Positions 33,512 through 43,489 are shown, counted from the first letter of the stretch. The stretch: DNA of 64,000 bases from Clostridium beijerinckii (GCF_036699995.1 NZ_CP144906.1:2103501-2167500); one strand, 5' to 3'. The notes: generated by a model not told the origin, from the sequence alone. Translations and numbers: made by a program.

Positions 33512-35506
33512 ATGAATAAGTATAAAAAGCTATTTGAACCTATTAAAATTGGTAACTGTGAGATAAAAAATCGTTTTGCATTAGCGCCAATGGGACCACT
33601 TGGACTAGCTGATAGCGAAGGTGGATTTAATCAAAGGGGAATTGATTACTATACTGAAAGAGCTAAAGGTGGGACAGGCCTAATTATCACTGGAGTTACT
33701 TTTGTGGATAATGAAGTAGAAGAACATGGTATGCCAAGTACTCCATGTCCTACACATAACCCAGTACATTTTGTTAGAACAAGCAAAGAAATGACTGAAA
33801 GGATACATGCATATAATGCAAAAGTATTTTTACAAATGTCAGGTGGATTTGGAAGGGTTACAATTCCTACTAATCTTGGAGAATATCCACCAGTTGCACC
33901 ATCAGCAATTCAACATAGATGGCTTGATAAAATATGTCGTGAACTTACAATAGATGAAATTAAATCTATAGTTAAAAAATTTGGAGATGGGGCTTATAAC
34001 GCAAAGAGAGCAGGATTTGATGGTGTACAAATTCATGCTGTACATGAAGGTTATTTAATAGATCAATTTGCTATTTCATTATTTAATCATAGAACTGATG
34101 AATATGGTGGAAGCCTAGAAAATAGACTTAGATTTGCACGTGAAATAGTAGAAGAAATTAAAGATAGATGTGGAGAGGATTTCCCTGTAACTCTTAGATA
34201 TTCTCCAAAGAGTTTTATTAAAGATTTAAGAGATGGAGCACTTCCAGGAGAAGAATTTATTGAAAAAGGAAGAGATTTAGAAGAAGGTATTGAAGCTGCT
34301 AAGTTACTTGTATCCTATGGATATGATTCATTAGATACAGATGTTGGATCTTATGATTCATGGTGGTGGAGTCACCCACCAATGTATCAAGAAAAGGGGT
34401 TATACAGACCATATGCTAAATTAATGAAAGAAACTGTTGATGTTCCAGTAATATGTGCTGGAAGAATGGATAATCCTGATATGGCTCTTGAGGCAATTGA
34501 AAATGGAACTTGTGATATTGTGAGTCTTGGAAGGCCACTTCTTGCAGATCCTAATTATGTAAATAAATTAAGGGCAAATAAGTGTAATTCAATTAGACCT
34601 TGTATATCATGTCAAGAAGGATGTATGGGACGTCTTCAAAATTATGCTATGCTTAACTGTGCGGTAAATCCACAAGCATGTAAAGAAAAGGACAATGCAT
34701 TAACTCCTATATTAGGAAAGAAAAAAGTACTTATAGTTGGTGGTGGAGTTGCAGGTTGTGAAGCAGCAAGGGTTTTAGCTCTTAGAGGGCATGAACCAGT
34801 ACTTTATGAAAAGACTGATAGATTAGGTGGAAATCTTATACCAGGAGGTTCGCCAGACTTTAAAGAAGATGATATTGCATTAGCTAACTGGTATGCAAAT
34901 ACATTGAAGGAACTAAATGTAGAAGTTAATTTAAATAGCGAAATTACAAAAGAACAAATACTAAGTTATAAGGCAGATTCTGTGATAATAGCAACAGGAT
35001 CTACTCCTAAAGTATTTTCATTGGGAGATGATGAGAAAGTATTTACAGCAGCAGATGTATTATTAGGAAAGAAAGAGTCAGGTAATAATACTGTAGTAGT
35101 TGGTGGTGGATTAGTTGGCTGTGAATTAGCACTTCATCTAGCTAAGAAGGGTAAGAAAGTTACTATAGTAGAAGCATTGCATAAGATTCTTGCACTAAAT
35201 GGTCCTTTGTGTTCTGCAAATAGTGAAATGCTTGAAAGATTAATACCATTTAACGGTATTGAAGTAAAAGTAAATTCAAAAGTTAAAGCTTATAAGGATG
35301 GAAATCTTGAGATAGAAACAGAAAACGGAGTAGAAAAAATTAAATGTGATTCAGTAATACTTTCAGTAGGATATAAGGAAGAAAATTCTTTATATAGAGA
35401 ATTGGAATTTGAGATTCCAGAAATTTATCTATTAGGAGATGCACGTAAGGTTTCGAATATTATGTATGCTATCTGGGATGCATATGAGGTCACAAATCAT
35501 ATATAA
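33512..35506 (+). CDS. NADH:flavin oxidoreductase, 2,4-dienoyl-CoA reductase type
   Basis: 664 aa. The N-terminal old-yellow-enzyme FMN barrel (about 1-365) carries HEGYLIDQF and GRPLLADPNYV. A [4Fe-4S] site follows in RPCISCQEGCMGR (about 368-380) with a further Cys at CAVNPQA. The FAD/NAD(P)H domain (about 405-660) has VLIVGGGVAGCEAARVLALRG (FAD-binding GGGVAGCEA) and VVVGGGLVGCELALHL. The family reduces enoate, dienoyl-CoA or cinnamate-like double bonds and includes BaiCD/BaiH. A PadR partner suggests a phenolic or unsaturated acid substrate. AGGAGG precedes the ATG. The substrate is not determined. Confidence 0.88.
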   Translation: MNKYKKLFEPIKIGNCEIKNRFALAPMGPLGLADSEGGFNQRGIDYYTERAKGGTGLIITGVTFVDNEVEEHGMPSTPCPTHNPVHFVRTSKEMTERIHAYNAKVFLQMSGGFGRVTIPTNLGEYPPVAPSAIQHRWLDKICRELTIDEIKSIVKKFGDGAYNAKRAGFDGVQIHAVHEGYLIDQFAISLFNHRTDEYGGSLENRLRFAREIVEEIKDRCGEDFPVTLRYSPKSFIKDLRDGALPGEEFIEKGRDLEEGIEAAKLLVSYGYDSLDTDVGSYDSWWWSHPPMYQEKGLYRPYAKLMKETVDVPVICAGRMDNPDMALEAIENGTCDIVSLGRPLLADPNYVNKLRANKCNSIRPCISCQEGCMGRLQNYAMLNCAVNPQACKEKDNALTPILGKKKVLIVGGGVAGCEAARVLALRGHEPVLYEKTDRLGGNLIPGGSPDFKEDDIALANWYANTLKELNVEVNLNSEITKEQILSYKADSVIIATGSTPKVFSLGDDEKVFTAADVLLGKKESGNNTVVVGGGLVGCELALHLAKKGKKVTIVEALHKILALNGPLCSANSEMLERLIPFNGIEVKVNSKVKAYKDGNLEIETENGVEKIKCDSVILSVGYKEENSLYRELEFEIPEIYLLGDARKVSNIMYAIWDAYEVTNHI

Positions 35507-35522
35507 TTAATCTAATGTTAGC

Positions 35523-35560
35523 AAAGTGTCATATAAGCTATTTATATGGCACTTTATATT
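35523..35560 (+). terminator. Terminator of the reductase gene
   Basis: Stem AAAGTGTCATATAA / TTTATATGGCACTTT followed by ATATTT. Confidence 0.7.
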
Positions 35561-35645
35561 TAGAAGGTTTTTCATATAGTATTTTAGGAGTAAATTTTAT
35601 TTACAAAATCAATATTGTAATATATGTATAGGAATTATAAAAAGG

Positions 35646-35683
35646 CAGTGAATTTGTATTTATAAATTTACTGTTTTTTTTTG
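35646..35683 (+). terminator. Second, orphan terminator
   Basis: Stem CAGTGAATTT / AAATTTACTG with nine T after it, about 90 bases beyond the first terminator and with no gene between. It may be a backup or the end of a very short RNA. Confidence 0.7.
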
Positions 35684-35779
35684 TATAGAATGTAAAAATA
35701 AAAAGTGATATTATAATGATATTGGAACTGATTTACAATATTAGAAGGTTAGTTTCTTAGTAAGAAAGGAACATTGAGA

Positions 35780-36886
35780 ATGGGAAATTTACTAAAAAGA
35801 AAAAAGAATATATCAATTAAAACTAAGTTTATAATAAGTGGATTACTACTTGGATTCAGCATCATTTTATTTGCAATGGCACGGTATATATATGGATTTT
35901 CAAATTTCTATTACAAGTATATTTATTTAACACTGGTAAATACACTTTCAAGATGTTTGTCATTAATACCATTTTCAGTATACGAAATAATATTATATGC
36001 TTTCCTTATATATATTCTTGTAAGAATATTAAATTATACATATCTACTCTTTTCAAAACAACATTCATTAAAAAAAATAATAATAAGAGCTACTTCAAAT
36101 GTGCTTATATATATATCAGCATTTGTATTTTTAAATATAATGACTCTAGGGATAAACTCATTCAGATCAAATTTTGTTGAATTAACTGGATTAAAAGTGC
36201 AGGATAATTCAGAAGAAAAATTAATAGAACTTTGTGACTATTTAAAAGTTAGATTGAATGAGTTAGATGGAAAGATAAAAAGAGATGAAGATGGACTATT
36301 AAAGCTAGATTATGATGCAAAAAAAGAAGGAATAATTAGTATGGAACATATAGGAGAAATTTATCCGTCTTTGCAAGGTTTTTATCCAAATCCAAAGCCA
36401 GTTGTTTTTTCAAAACTTATGTCATATCAATTGTTGGAAGGAGAAACAACTTTTACCATTGAAGCTAATTATAATAATGATATGCCCAAATGGAATGTTC
36501 CAAGTACAATTTGTCATGAATTGAGCCATGTAAGAGGTTTTAATAGTGAAGATGAAGCAAATTATATAAGTTTTCTAGCATGCACTAACTCTAAAAATTA
36601 TGAATATCAATATAGCGGATATCTTATGGCGTATTCTTACTGCATGAATGATTTATATTATTTCAATCAAGAAGCCTTTAAAAGAATAAATAATGAACTT
36701 TCAGATAATGTGAAATTAGAATTAAAAAATGATTCGTTATACTGGAGCAATTATAGAGGTAAAATATCAAAGCTGTATGATAATGTATATGATAAGATAT
36801 TAAAAGCTGGTGGTCAAACAGAAGGAATTAAAAGTTATAATGCTGTCGTGAAACTACTCATATCAGGGTATAAAGTTCAATTTTAA
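35780..36886 (+). CDS. DUF3810 family membrane protein with HExxH motif
   Basis: 368 aa. Three N-terminal membrane helices (about 13-35, 55-77, 98-120) are followed by an extracytoplasmic domain with CHELSHVRGF, an HExxH zinc-protease-like site, and a downstream EDEANYISFLAC that could give the third ligand. The DUF3810 family is uncharacterised. A TTG at 35774 is in frame, but AAAGGA lies nine bases before ATG 35780. It has its own promoter region and ends at a convergent terminator. Peptidase activity is inference. Confidence 0.78.
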   Translation: MGNLLKRKKNISIKTKFIISGLLLGFSIILFAMARYIYGFSNFYYKYIYLTLVNTLSRCLSLIPFSVYEIILYAFLIYILVRILNYTYLLFSKQHSLKKIIIRATSNVLIYISAFVFLNIMTLGINSFRSNFVELTGLKVQDNSEEKLIELCDYLKVRLNELDGKIKRDEDGLLKLDYDAKKEGIISMEHIGEIYPSLQGFYPNPKPVVFSKLMSYQLLEGETTFTIEANYNNDMPKWNVPSTICHELSHVRGFNSEDEANYISFLACTNSKNYEYQYSGYLMAYSYCMNDLYYFNQEAFKRINNELSDNVKLELKNDSLYWSNYRGKISKLYDNVYDKILKAGGQTEGIKSYNAVVKLLISGYKVQF

Positions 36887-36890
36887 TAAG

Positions 36891-36932
36891 AAATGACCAA
36901 GGAGATAAACTTTCCTTTGGTCATTTATTTTT
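36891..36932. terminator. Convergent terminator, DUF3810 gene / kinase gene
   Basis: Stem AAATGACCAAGGA / TCCTTTGGTCATTT, with ATTTTTTT on the plus strand. The kinase stop codon lies in it. Confidence 0.8.
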
Positions 36933-38408
36933 TTGCTTTTTCTCTTTTTCTTTTCCATTACCGTTACCATTGCCATTATTATTATTATTGCTATTATTTT
37001 TTCTTGTTTCTGGTGCAGGTTGAGTAACTTTTTGTCCTTGGCTTATAATCAAATCTATCTTTCCACTTTTTTCATAAGAGGTACCAACAGTAGGAGATTG
37101 ACTTATAACTAGACCATTTGCTACATTATCGCTGTATTCATAACTTATATTTCCAAGTAAAAATTCATTACTATTTATAATAGATTCAGCAGTATCTTGA
37201 GATTTTCCAACTAATAGTGGTACTTGCCTTTCTTCACTTGGTTGCAACTTGTCATTATTTTCTTTACTAGTGGTTCCTAAAGTATTTTCTTCGATGCTGC
37301 TATTTATAGGAGAATCTTTATATCCTGTACTTTTAGAGAATCCTCCATAGAAATATTCGCCTAAGGCAAAGGCAGCAATGCAAAACGCAATCATCCCAAT
37401 TGGTAAAATAAATTTTTTGGATTTACTTTTTAGGTTGTTTATATGTAAAGTATTAGTAACGTTCTTTAATAGCACAGTTTCTTGTATTGGCTCTTTGCTC
37501 ATAATCACAGTGGGATCAATTTCTTTATGGGTATCAATCATGACAGTTGAATCTTCTATTAATGTGCTATCAAAGTCTATTTTTAAGTTAGGATTTTCTT
37601 TTATTGAGCTTAAAACATTAGCAAATTCTTTAGCTGATTTAAATCTATCAGCTGGATTTTTTTCTAAGGCTTTTAGAATTACTAAATTAATGTTCTCAGG
37701 TATATCTGAAATAAAATTCTTTGGAGGAATAACAGGCTCTTGTATATGCATAATTGCTACTGAAATAGACGTTTTCCCATTAAAAGGAACATTCCCAGTA
37801 ATCATTTCATACATGACAATACCAAGAGCATAGATGTCAGTTCTGAAATCAACGTATCCTCCTTTAGCTTGCTCAGGTGAAAAGTAGTGTACTGAACCTA
37901 TAATTTTATTTGAATTTGTTATTGTTGAAGAATTTGGAAGTTTTGCAATTCCGAAGTCTGTTAATTTTGCAATGTTATCATCTGAAATTAAAATATTATC
38001 ACACTTTATATCTCGATGAATTATATTATTTTTATGAGCGTATATTAAAGCTTCAGCCATTTGTAAAGATATATTTAAGGTAGTATCAGGGCTGAGACGT
38101 ACATTATCCCTTAATACTTGTTTTAATGTTTTACCATTAATATATTCCATAACAATAAAATTAATATTATTCTCTGAGCCAATATCATAAATATTTACTA
38201 TATTTGGATGTGATAAACTTGCAATTGAATTTGCCTCTCTCTTAAATCTGAGAATAAATTCTTCATTATTACTTAATTCTGATTTTAATATTTTTACAGC
38301 TACAAATCTATTTAATAAATGGCATTTTGCTTTATAGACAATTCCCATACCACCTTCACCTATTTTTTCAAGCAACTCATACCTGTTTATAAGTAATGTT
38401 CCAATCAT
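36921..38408 (-). CDS. Serine/threonine protein kinase with one PASTA domain
   Basis: 495 aa transmembrane kinase. The Hanks kinase domain (about 10-270) has GEGGMGIVYKA, ATP-binding K39, HRDIKCDN with D133 and N138, and DFG at 151-153. A Thr/Ser-rich juxtamembrane stretch follows, then a single helix (about 334-355). Outside are one PASTA repeat (about 395-465, VPLLVGKSQDTAESII) and a low-complexity Asn/Gly then Lys/Glu tail. PrkC-type kinases usually have three or more PASTA repeats and sit next to the phosphatase prpC; here there is one and no phosphatase gene, so this is probably a second kinase. Ligand and targets unknown. Confidence 0.9.
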   Translation of the reverse strand: MIGTLLINRYELLEKIGEGGMGIVYKAKCHLLNRFVAVKILKSELSNNEEFILRFKREANSIASLSHPNIVNIYDIGSENNINFIVMEYINGKTLKQVLRDNVRLSPDTTLNISLQMAEALIYAHKNNIIHRDIKCDNILISDDNIAKLTDFGIAKLPNSSTITNSNKIIGSVHYFSPEQAKGGYVDFRTDIYALGIVMYEMITGNVPFNGKTSISVAIMHIQEPVIPPKNFISDIPENINLVILKALEKNPADRFKSAKEFANVLSSIKENPNLKIDFDSTLIEDSTVMIDTHKEIDPTVIMSKEPIQETVLLKNVTNTLHINNLKSKSKKFILPIGMIAFCIAAFALGEYFYGGFSKSTGYKDSPINSSIEENTLGTTSKENNDKLQPSEERQVPLLVGKSQDTAESIINSNEFLLGNISYEYSDNVANGLVISQSPTVGTSYEKSGKIDLIISQGQKVTQPAPETRKNNSNNNNNGNGNGNGKEKEKKQKNK

Positions 38409-38831
38409 ATATGTCCCCCTAAAACAGTTGTATATCTATTATATCATAACTAATTTTATATTTGTTTTCAAATAATAGCAAAGAAAAAAGAATATTATTA
38501 CAGGAAATGTCATTTTGTTTAAATTTATGATTTTATTTTATAGGAAAAAATGTCGTTTTCTTTCACATAAATATTTATTACAGAATATATTATAAACATA
38601 GGAAGCACATTAAATATTTTCATTAAAGATCCGTTACTGATAAAGCAGTGCATATGTGCAATAAATGCGTTTTAAAGATACTCAGTTGATTTTGGAGAAC
38701 ATATATCAACTTATACTTTATGTTGAAGATATATTTTAATGATATATGTAACTATAAAAAATTTAAAATGACCAAGTCAATATAAGTAATTTTTATTTCA
38801 TTTTGAGTTTATATGCAAGGAGTTGTATAGA
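38409..38831. other. Gene-free divergent region
   Basis: 423 bases between the kinase gene and the Cys-rich gene. Several AT-rich -10-like boxes exist but none has a convincing -35. A sporulation-type promoter is possible but could not be assigned. Confidence 0.3.
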
Positions 38832-39200
38832 ATGGAAAGATATGAAAATAAATGTAAGTGTACTAAGCATGACTGCGAATTATGTAGTACAATCAAATCA
38901 AAACCAGTTAATTTGGAAAAGCATGGTGCAAAATTAGTAACAGTAAAAATAAAAGTAAATAATGTTTGCTTAGGCAAAAAAGTAGCTATTGCAGCTATTT
39001 TATATGATGATTGCGATAGAATACTTGCATTCAAAGGATTTGTAACAATGGCACATGAAGATCCTTGCGATCGTGATGCATGTGGAACTATTGAGCGTAA
39101 AATAGTGTTCGTAATTCCAGAACACGAAGAATGTGATCCAGAAAGATTAAGAGTTCGTACTATAGGAAATTATATATATCCATGTGAACCCAATAAATAG
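38832..39200 (+). CDS. Cys-rich hypothetical protein, 122 aa
   Basis: Not recognised by family. It starts MERYENKCKCTKHDCELC, continues into a beta-rich domain (LVTVKIKVNNVCLGKKVAIAA) and has about ten Cys in all, including paired CDRDAC and EECDPER. AAGGAG ends nine bases before ATG 38832; the TTG next to it is too close to serve. Cys-rich beta proteins of this size in Clostridium are often spore-coat or exosporium proteins, but that is inference. Confidence 0.6.
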   Translation: MERYENKCKCTKHDCELCSTIKSKPVNLEKHGAKLVTVKIKVNNVCLGKKVAIAAILYDDCDRILAFKGFVTMAHEDPCDRDACGTIERKIVFVIPEHEECDPERLRVRTIGNYIYPCEPNK

Positions 39201-39208
39201 GTAATTAT

Positions 39209-39262
39209 AAAAAAGCAATTGCGGGATAGGTAAATGAAGCAACCCTGCAGTTGCTTTTTAGT
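39209..39262 (+). terminator. Terminator after the Cys-rich gene
   Basis: AAAAAGCAA(T)TGC(G)GG pairs with CC(T)GCA(G)TTGCTTTTT, followed by AGTG. Confidence 0.75.
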
Positions 39263-39367
39263 GCAAAAAATTAAAAAAAGATATTTAGATATTCAAGATT
39301 TAGGAATAATAGTTTAAACATAGTGAAAAAATACCACTGAATAAAAGTATAAAAGGAGGTATTTTTT

Positions 39368-39826
39368 ATGAAGATAGAAGGTTATTTTAGCGGTATAAAA
39401 GCAGCTAATCAAGCTGTAGAAGCATTAAATAAAATAGGCATAAAAGATGCTGTGGCAGATATAAATGATCATTATACAAATGATAACCCAGGACAAAACA
39501 GGCCAGGTACTGAAAGCAGCACAAATAGTTTAGCAAACTTAATACTATCTAACGATAATCCTACGGTTGATCCAGGTTATGGGCCAATGGCAGCTGCAAA
39601 TCCAATGGTAAGCGGTATGGGCGGTTTTGAGGAAATAGCTGATGTAAATTATAAGGTGATTGTAAATACAGATGAAAATAATGCCGAAAGGGCAAAACAA
39701 ATTATAGCTAAAGCTGGTGGAGAGTTAGACGATCCTAATTTTATAGTTCCTAGTGGGCTAGAAAATATAGGAATGGATGATCTAGTCACCAACATGATAA
39801 ATGAAATGAATAACATCACACTCTAA
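39368..39826 (+). CDS. Hypothetical protein, 152 aa
   Basis: The start MKIEGYFSGIKAANQAVEAL and the later block NYKVIVNTDENNAERAKQII are two beta-alpha units of the kind seen in small stress-related proteins that scan for adjacent sequence (YflT/GsiB-like). The middle is low-complexity, rich in Asn, Pro, Gly and Ser. AAAGGAGG precedes the ATG. No signal peptide. Function unknown. Confidence 0.6.
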   Translation: MKIEGYFSGIKAANQAVEALNKIGIKDAVADINDHYTNDNPGQNRPGTESSTNSLANLILSNDNPTVDPGYGPMAAANPMVSGMGGFEEIADVNYKVIVNTDENNAERAKQIIAKAGGELDDPNFIVPSGLENIGMDDLVTNMINEMNNITL

Positions 39827-40191
39827 AGGTCTTTAAATAGAAAAATAAAAATCTAAAACTTAGAATGTTGGTAATATTTTAAATAATATCATTTATTTTA
39901 ATATAAAACTTTAGGAGTGTATTTTTTATAATGCAATATCTTAAATTTAGTTTAATAATATAATTTTAACTTATATGTATTCAATAATAAATTTTTATTT
40001 GAAGCTGTGATAGGTTAAGTATTCAATTGATACTAACTTCTTGTAAGATGAATTTACTCTTGCAATCAAGAAGTTAGTTTTTCATTTTACTATTTTATTC
40101 ATATATTTCTCTTGACTTAGAGTTGTCTCGAAGGAGTAATATATTATTAAAGAACTTAATACTAAATTAGAAATAAGGAAGTGCATTAATA
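39827..40191. other. Intergenic region with a terminator
   Basis: 365 bases without a gene. A strong hairpin CTAACTTCTTG / CAAGAAGTTAG with TTTTTC lies at 40033-40083. The stretch before it contains only a 10-codon frame with a distant ribosome site, which was not accepted. Confidence 0.6.
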
Positions 40192-41370
40192 ATGAAGAAT
40201 TTTGAATTTTATGCTCCTACGAGAGTGATTTTTGGAAAGGATTCAGAAAAACAGATCGGCACTATTATAAAGAATCAAAATTGTAAGAAAGTCCTAGTTC
40301 ATTTTGGTGGAAGCAGTGCGAAAAAGTCTGGGCTTTTAGATAAAATTTTTGAATCTTTAAAGAAAGCTGAAATCGATTATGTTAACTTAGGCGGAGTTGT
40401 ACCTAATCCTAGACTTTCAAAAGTATATGAAGGAATCAATTTATGCAAAAAGGAAAAGGTAGATTTTATATTAGCTGTTGGAGGAGGCAGTGTTATTGAT
40501 TCAGCAAAAGCAATAGGATATGGCATAGCTAATGAGTGTGATGTATGGGATATATATAGTAAAAAAGTTATTCCAACCGGCTGCTTACCTGTTGGGGCAG
40601 TTTTAACTATTGCAGCTGCAGGAAGTGAAATGAGCAATTCATCGGTTATTACAAATGAAGAAGGATGGCTGAAAAGAGGATGTAATTCTGAGTATGCACG
40701 TTGTAAATTTGCAATTATGAATCCGGAACTTACTTATACATTACCTAAATATCAGACTGCCAGTGGAGCTACTGATATATTAATGCATACTATGGAACGT
40801 TATTTTACAAAAGAACAGAGCATGGAGATAACAGATAGAATTAGCGAAGGATTAATGAGAACAGTAATTCATAATGTAAAAATATTAATGGAAAATCCAA
40901 CAGATTATAATGCACGTGCTGAAGTAATGTGGGCAGGAAGTCTTTCGCATAATGATTTAACTGGATGTGGTTCAGTTGGTGATTGGTCATGTCATCAATT
41001 AGAACATGAACTTGGAGGTATGTTTGATGTTGCCCACGGAGCTGGTTTGGCAGCAGTTTGGGGAAGCTGGGCTAGGTATGTGTACAAAAGTAATATAAGC
41101 CGTTTTGTACAATTCGCTGTAAACGTAATGGGAATAACCAATGACTTTTATAATCCAGAAAAAGTTGCATTAGAGGGAATCGAAGCAATGGAAAGTTTTT
41201 ATCATTCTATTGATATGCCAATATCAATAAAAGAGCTTGGAGTTAATTTGACAGATGATCAAATTGATGAACTAGCTTATAAATGTAGCTTCAAAGATAC
41301 TAGAACCATAGGGGAATTCCAAAAACTTAATATGGAAGACATGAAAAAAATTTATATAATGGCTAGATAA
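40192..41370 (+). CDS. Iron-containing alcohol dehydrogenase, butanol-dehydrogenase type
   Basis: 392 aa group III alcohol dehydrogenase. The cofactor loop is AVGGGSVIDSAKAI, and metal ligands are in SGATDILMHTMER and HQLEHELGGMFDVAHGAGL. Close relatives are the NADPH-dependent butanol dehydrogenases BdhA/BdhB of solventogenic clostridia and YugJ/YqhD-like aldehyde reductases. It is a single gene with its own terminator, so it probably reduces butyraldehyde or other short aldehydes. The exact substrate is not shown. Confidence 0.88.
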   Translation: MKNFEFYAPTRVIFGKDSEKQIGTIIKNQNCKKVLVHFGGSSAKKSGLLDKIFESLKKAEIDYVNLGGVVPNPRLSKVYEGINLCKKEKVDFILAVGGGSVIDSAKAIGYGIANECDVWDIYSKKVIPTGCLPVGAVLTIAAAGSEMSNSSVITNEEGWLKRGCNSEYARCKFAIMNPELTYTLPKYQTASGATDILMHTMERYFTKEQSMEITDRISEGLMRTVIHNVKILMENPTDYNARAEVMWAGSLSHNDLTGCGSVGDWSCHQLEHELGGMFDVAHGAGLAAVWGSWARYVYKSNISRFVQFAVNVMGITNDFYNPEKVALEGIEAMESFYHSIDMPISIKELGVNLTDDQIDELAYKCSFKDTRTIGEFQKLNMEDMKKIYIMAR

Positions 41371-41409
41371 AAATTATTTCAGGAATTATAGTCAGCGTTA
41401 TAAATTTTT

Positions 41410-41452
41410 AAAGAGCCAAAAAGCAGACAAGATCAGCTTTTTGGCTCTTTTA
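41410..41452 (+). terminator. Terminator of the alcohol dehydrogenase gene
   Basis: Perfect 15-bp stem AAAGAGCCAAAAAGC / GCTTTTTGGCTCTTT with an 11-base loop. Confidence 0.92.
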
Positions 41453-41570
41453 TACGTTAATAAGTGGTGATAAATTTTTAGAGAATTTGATCAGTAAACA
41501 TGATAAGACTCAACTTAGACAAAAAATTGAATACAATATATAATAGATAACTATTTTAAAGGAGAATAAA

Positions 41571-42848
41571 ATGAAGGTTATAATTATAGGTGGAGGATGG
41601 GCAGGGTGCTCAGCCGCATTAGAAGCAGTAAAATTAGGTGCAGAAGTTGAGTTATATGAGAGAACTGACTTGCTACTTGGAGTAGGAAATGTTGGTGGGA
41701 TAATGAGGAATAATGGAAGATATACTGCTGCAGAAGAGCTGATAAATCTTGGCGCAGGTGATTTCATAAGAATTATGGATTCGATAGCAATTCATAAGAA
41801 TATAGATTTCCCAGAACACAAACATGCATGGCTATGTGATATAGGTAAAGCTGAACCTATTGTTCGAAGATATTTAATAGAATGTGGAGTTAAAATATTT
41901 TTGCAAAGTAGAATAATAGATGTAAATATGGAAGGCAATAAAATAAAATCATTGGTATTATTTAATAAAGATATTGTAACTGGAGATGTATTTGTAGAAA
42001 CTACAGGTTCAACAGGATCAATGCCTAATTGTGTGAAGTATGGAAATGGATGCGTTATGTGTACATTAAGATGTCCTAGCTTTGGTGCAAGAGTTAGTAT
42101 AAGCAGTAAGGCAGGAGTAAATGACTTAGTAGGAGAAAGAGCAAATGGAATGAAGGGCGCAATGAGCGGATCATGTGAATTTCCTAGAGAATCTTTATCA
42201 AAAGACATAATAAAAGAATTAGAGAAAAGTGGAGTTGTAGTTATTCCTATACCCAAGGAAGATATACATTTTGAAAAGTTAGAACAAAAAGTATGTCAAC
42301 AATATGCGACCTTAGAATTTGCGGAGAATATTATATTATTAGATACAGGACGCGTAAAGCTTATGACATCTCACTATCCACTAGATAAATTAAGGAAAAT
42401 AAAAGGATTAGAAAATGTAGTTTATATAGATCCACTAGTTGGAAGTAATGGTAATTCAATTAGATATTTATGTGCTGCGCCTAGAAATAATTCAATGCAA
42501 GTAAATGGCGTTGAAAATTTATTTTGTGGAGGTGAAAAAAGTGGATTCTTTGTAGGTCATACTGAGGCTATGACTACAGGGACTTTAGCAGGTTATAATG
42601 CAGTTCAATATTTGGTGAAAAAGCCTTTATTAGAATTGCCAAGAGAGCTTGCTACAGGTGATATTATTGCATATGCAAATGACAAAGTTAAGGAAGGAAA
42701 AATGAGTGAAAGATATACATTTTCAGGAGCAGAATATTTTGAAAGGATGAAAGGTTTAGGATTGTATAGCATAGATAATGATGAAATAAGATCAAGAGTT
42801 AAAAAACTAAATCTAACAAATATATTTTCAAAGCAATGTAAAAACTAG
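41571..42848 (+). CDS. GidA-like FAD-dependent oxidoreductase
   Basis: 425 aa. The N-terminal Rossmann fold VIIIGGGWAGCSAALEAVKLG binds FAD (GGGWAGCSAA). The C-terminal GGEKSGFFVGHTEAMTTG is the second FAD contact of the GidA/BaiN-like group. A Cys cluster GCVMCTLRCPSFG (about 160-172) might hold a metal or Fe-S site. AAAGGAG precedes the ATG. It is monocistronic. It is too short and too different for the tRNA-modifying MnmG. Substrate unknown. Confidence 0.75.
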   Translation: MKVIIIGGGWAGCSAALEAVKLGAEVELYERTDLLLGVGNVGGIMRNNGRYTAAEELINLGAGDFIRIMDSIAIHKNIDFPEHKHAWLCDIGKAEPIVRRYLIECGVKIFLQSRIIDVNMEGNKIKSLVLFNKDIVTGDVFVETTGSTGSMPNCVKYGNGCVMCTLRCPSFGARVSISSKAGVNDLVGERANGMKGAMSGSCEFPRESLSKDIIKELEKSGVVVIPIPKEDIHFEKLEQKVCQQYATLEFAENIILLDTGRVKLMTSHYPLDKLRKIKGLENVVYIDPLVGSNGNSIRYLCAAPRNNSMQVNGVENLFCGGEKSGFFVGHTEAMTTGTLAGYNAVQYLVKKPLLELPRELATGDIIAYANDKVKEGKMSERYTFSGAEYFERMKGLGLYSIDNDEIRSRVKKLNLTNIFSKQCKN

Positions 42849-43125
42849 GTTTCTATAGTTAAAAATATTAAATTTTGGGGAGCTTTTATTAGCTTCCCAA
42901 TAATTATGAATAAAAATAAGAATATAAATTCTATGAATTCATGTTATAATAAATATAAAATATGGTAATGTACATAAAGAATTATTTTTAAGGAATAATA
43001 ACGCAATGTTAAGTAAAAATAAATAAGTAATTATTAATAATAATTACGTCCTAAATAAAGAGAGATAATTTATTTAATTAAAACGTTATATCCAATTAGT
43101 GTAATACATTGTTATGGAGGATATT

Positions 43126-43485
43126 ATGAAAAGTATAGAAAAAGGAAAAAAACTATTTTTATCCATGGTAATAGCAATATTAGCTGTAAGTATAGTTACA
43201 ACTGCATTTAGCTATTTTATGCAAGGAAACATAGGAATAATTTCAGGACTAACTAGGACTGTAGTAGAAGCTATTCTCTTATATTTTATATTTAAAGGAA
43301 AAGCATGGGCTAAGATTATAATGATAATTTTGCTTATAATTGTCATTCTAGCGGCAGTTGCAGCAATTATGATTTCGCCTAATATAATGATTACTATTTT
43401 AATGATAGTGTATATCTTTAGCGTATATATTATAGGAATATCGCCAAGTGTTAAAGAATATTTAAAGTCAATTAATAATAAGTAA
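43126..43485 (+). CDS. Small integral membrane protein, 119 aa
   Basis: Four predicted helices (about 9-31, 36-56, 60-85, 88-110) with almost no loops; starts MKSIEKGKKLFLSM. GGAGG five bases before ATG 43126 is preferred to the ATG at 43114, which overlaps the ribosome site. A promoter-like region and a terminator make it a single-gene unit. Not recognised. Confidence 0.6.
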   Translation: MKSIEKGKKLFLSMVIAILAVSIVTTAFSYFMQGNIGIISGLTRTVVEAILLYFIFKGKAWAKIIMIILLIIVILAAVAAIMISPNIMITILMIVYIFSVYIIGISPSVKEYLKSINNK

Positions 43486-43489
43486 AGAA

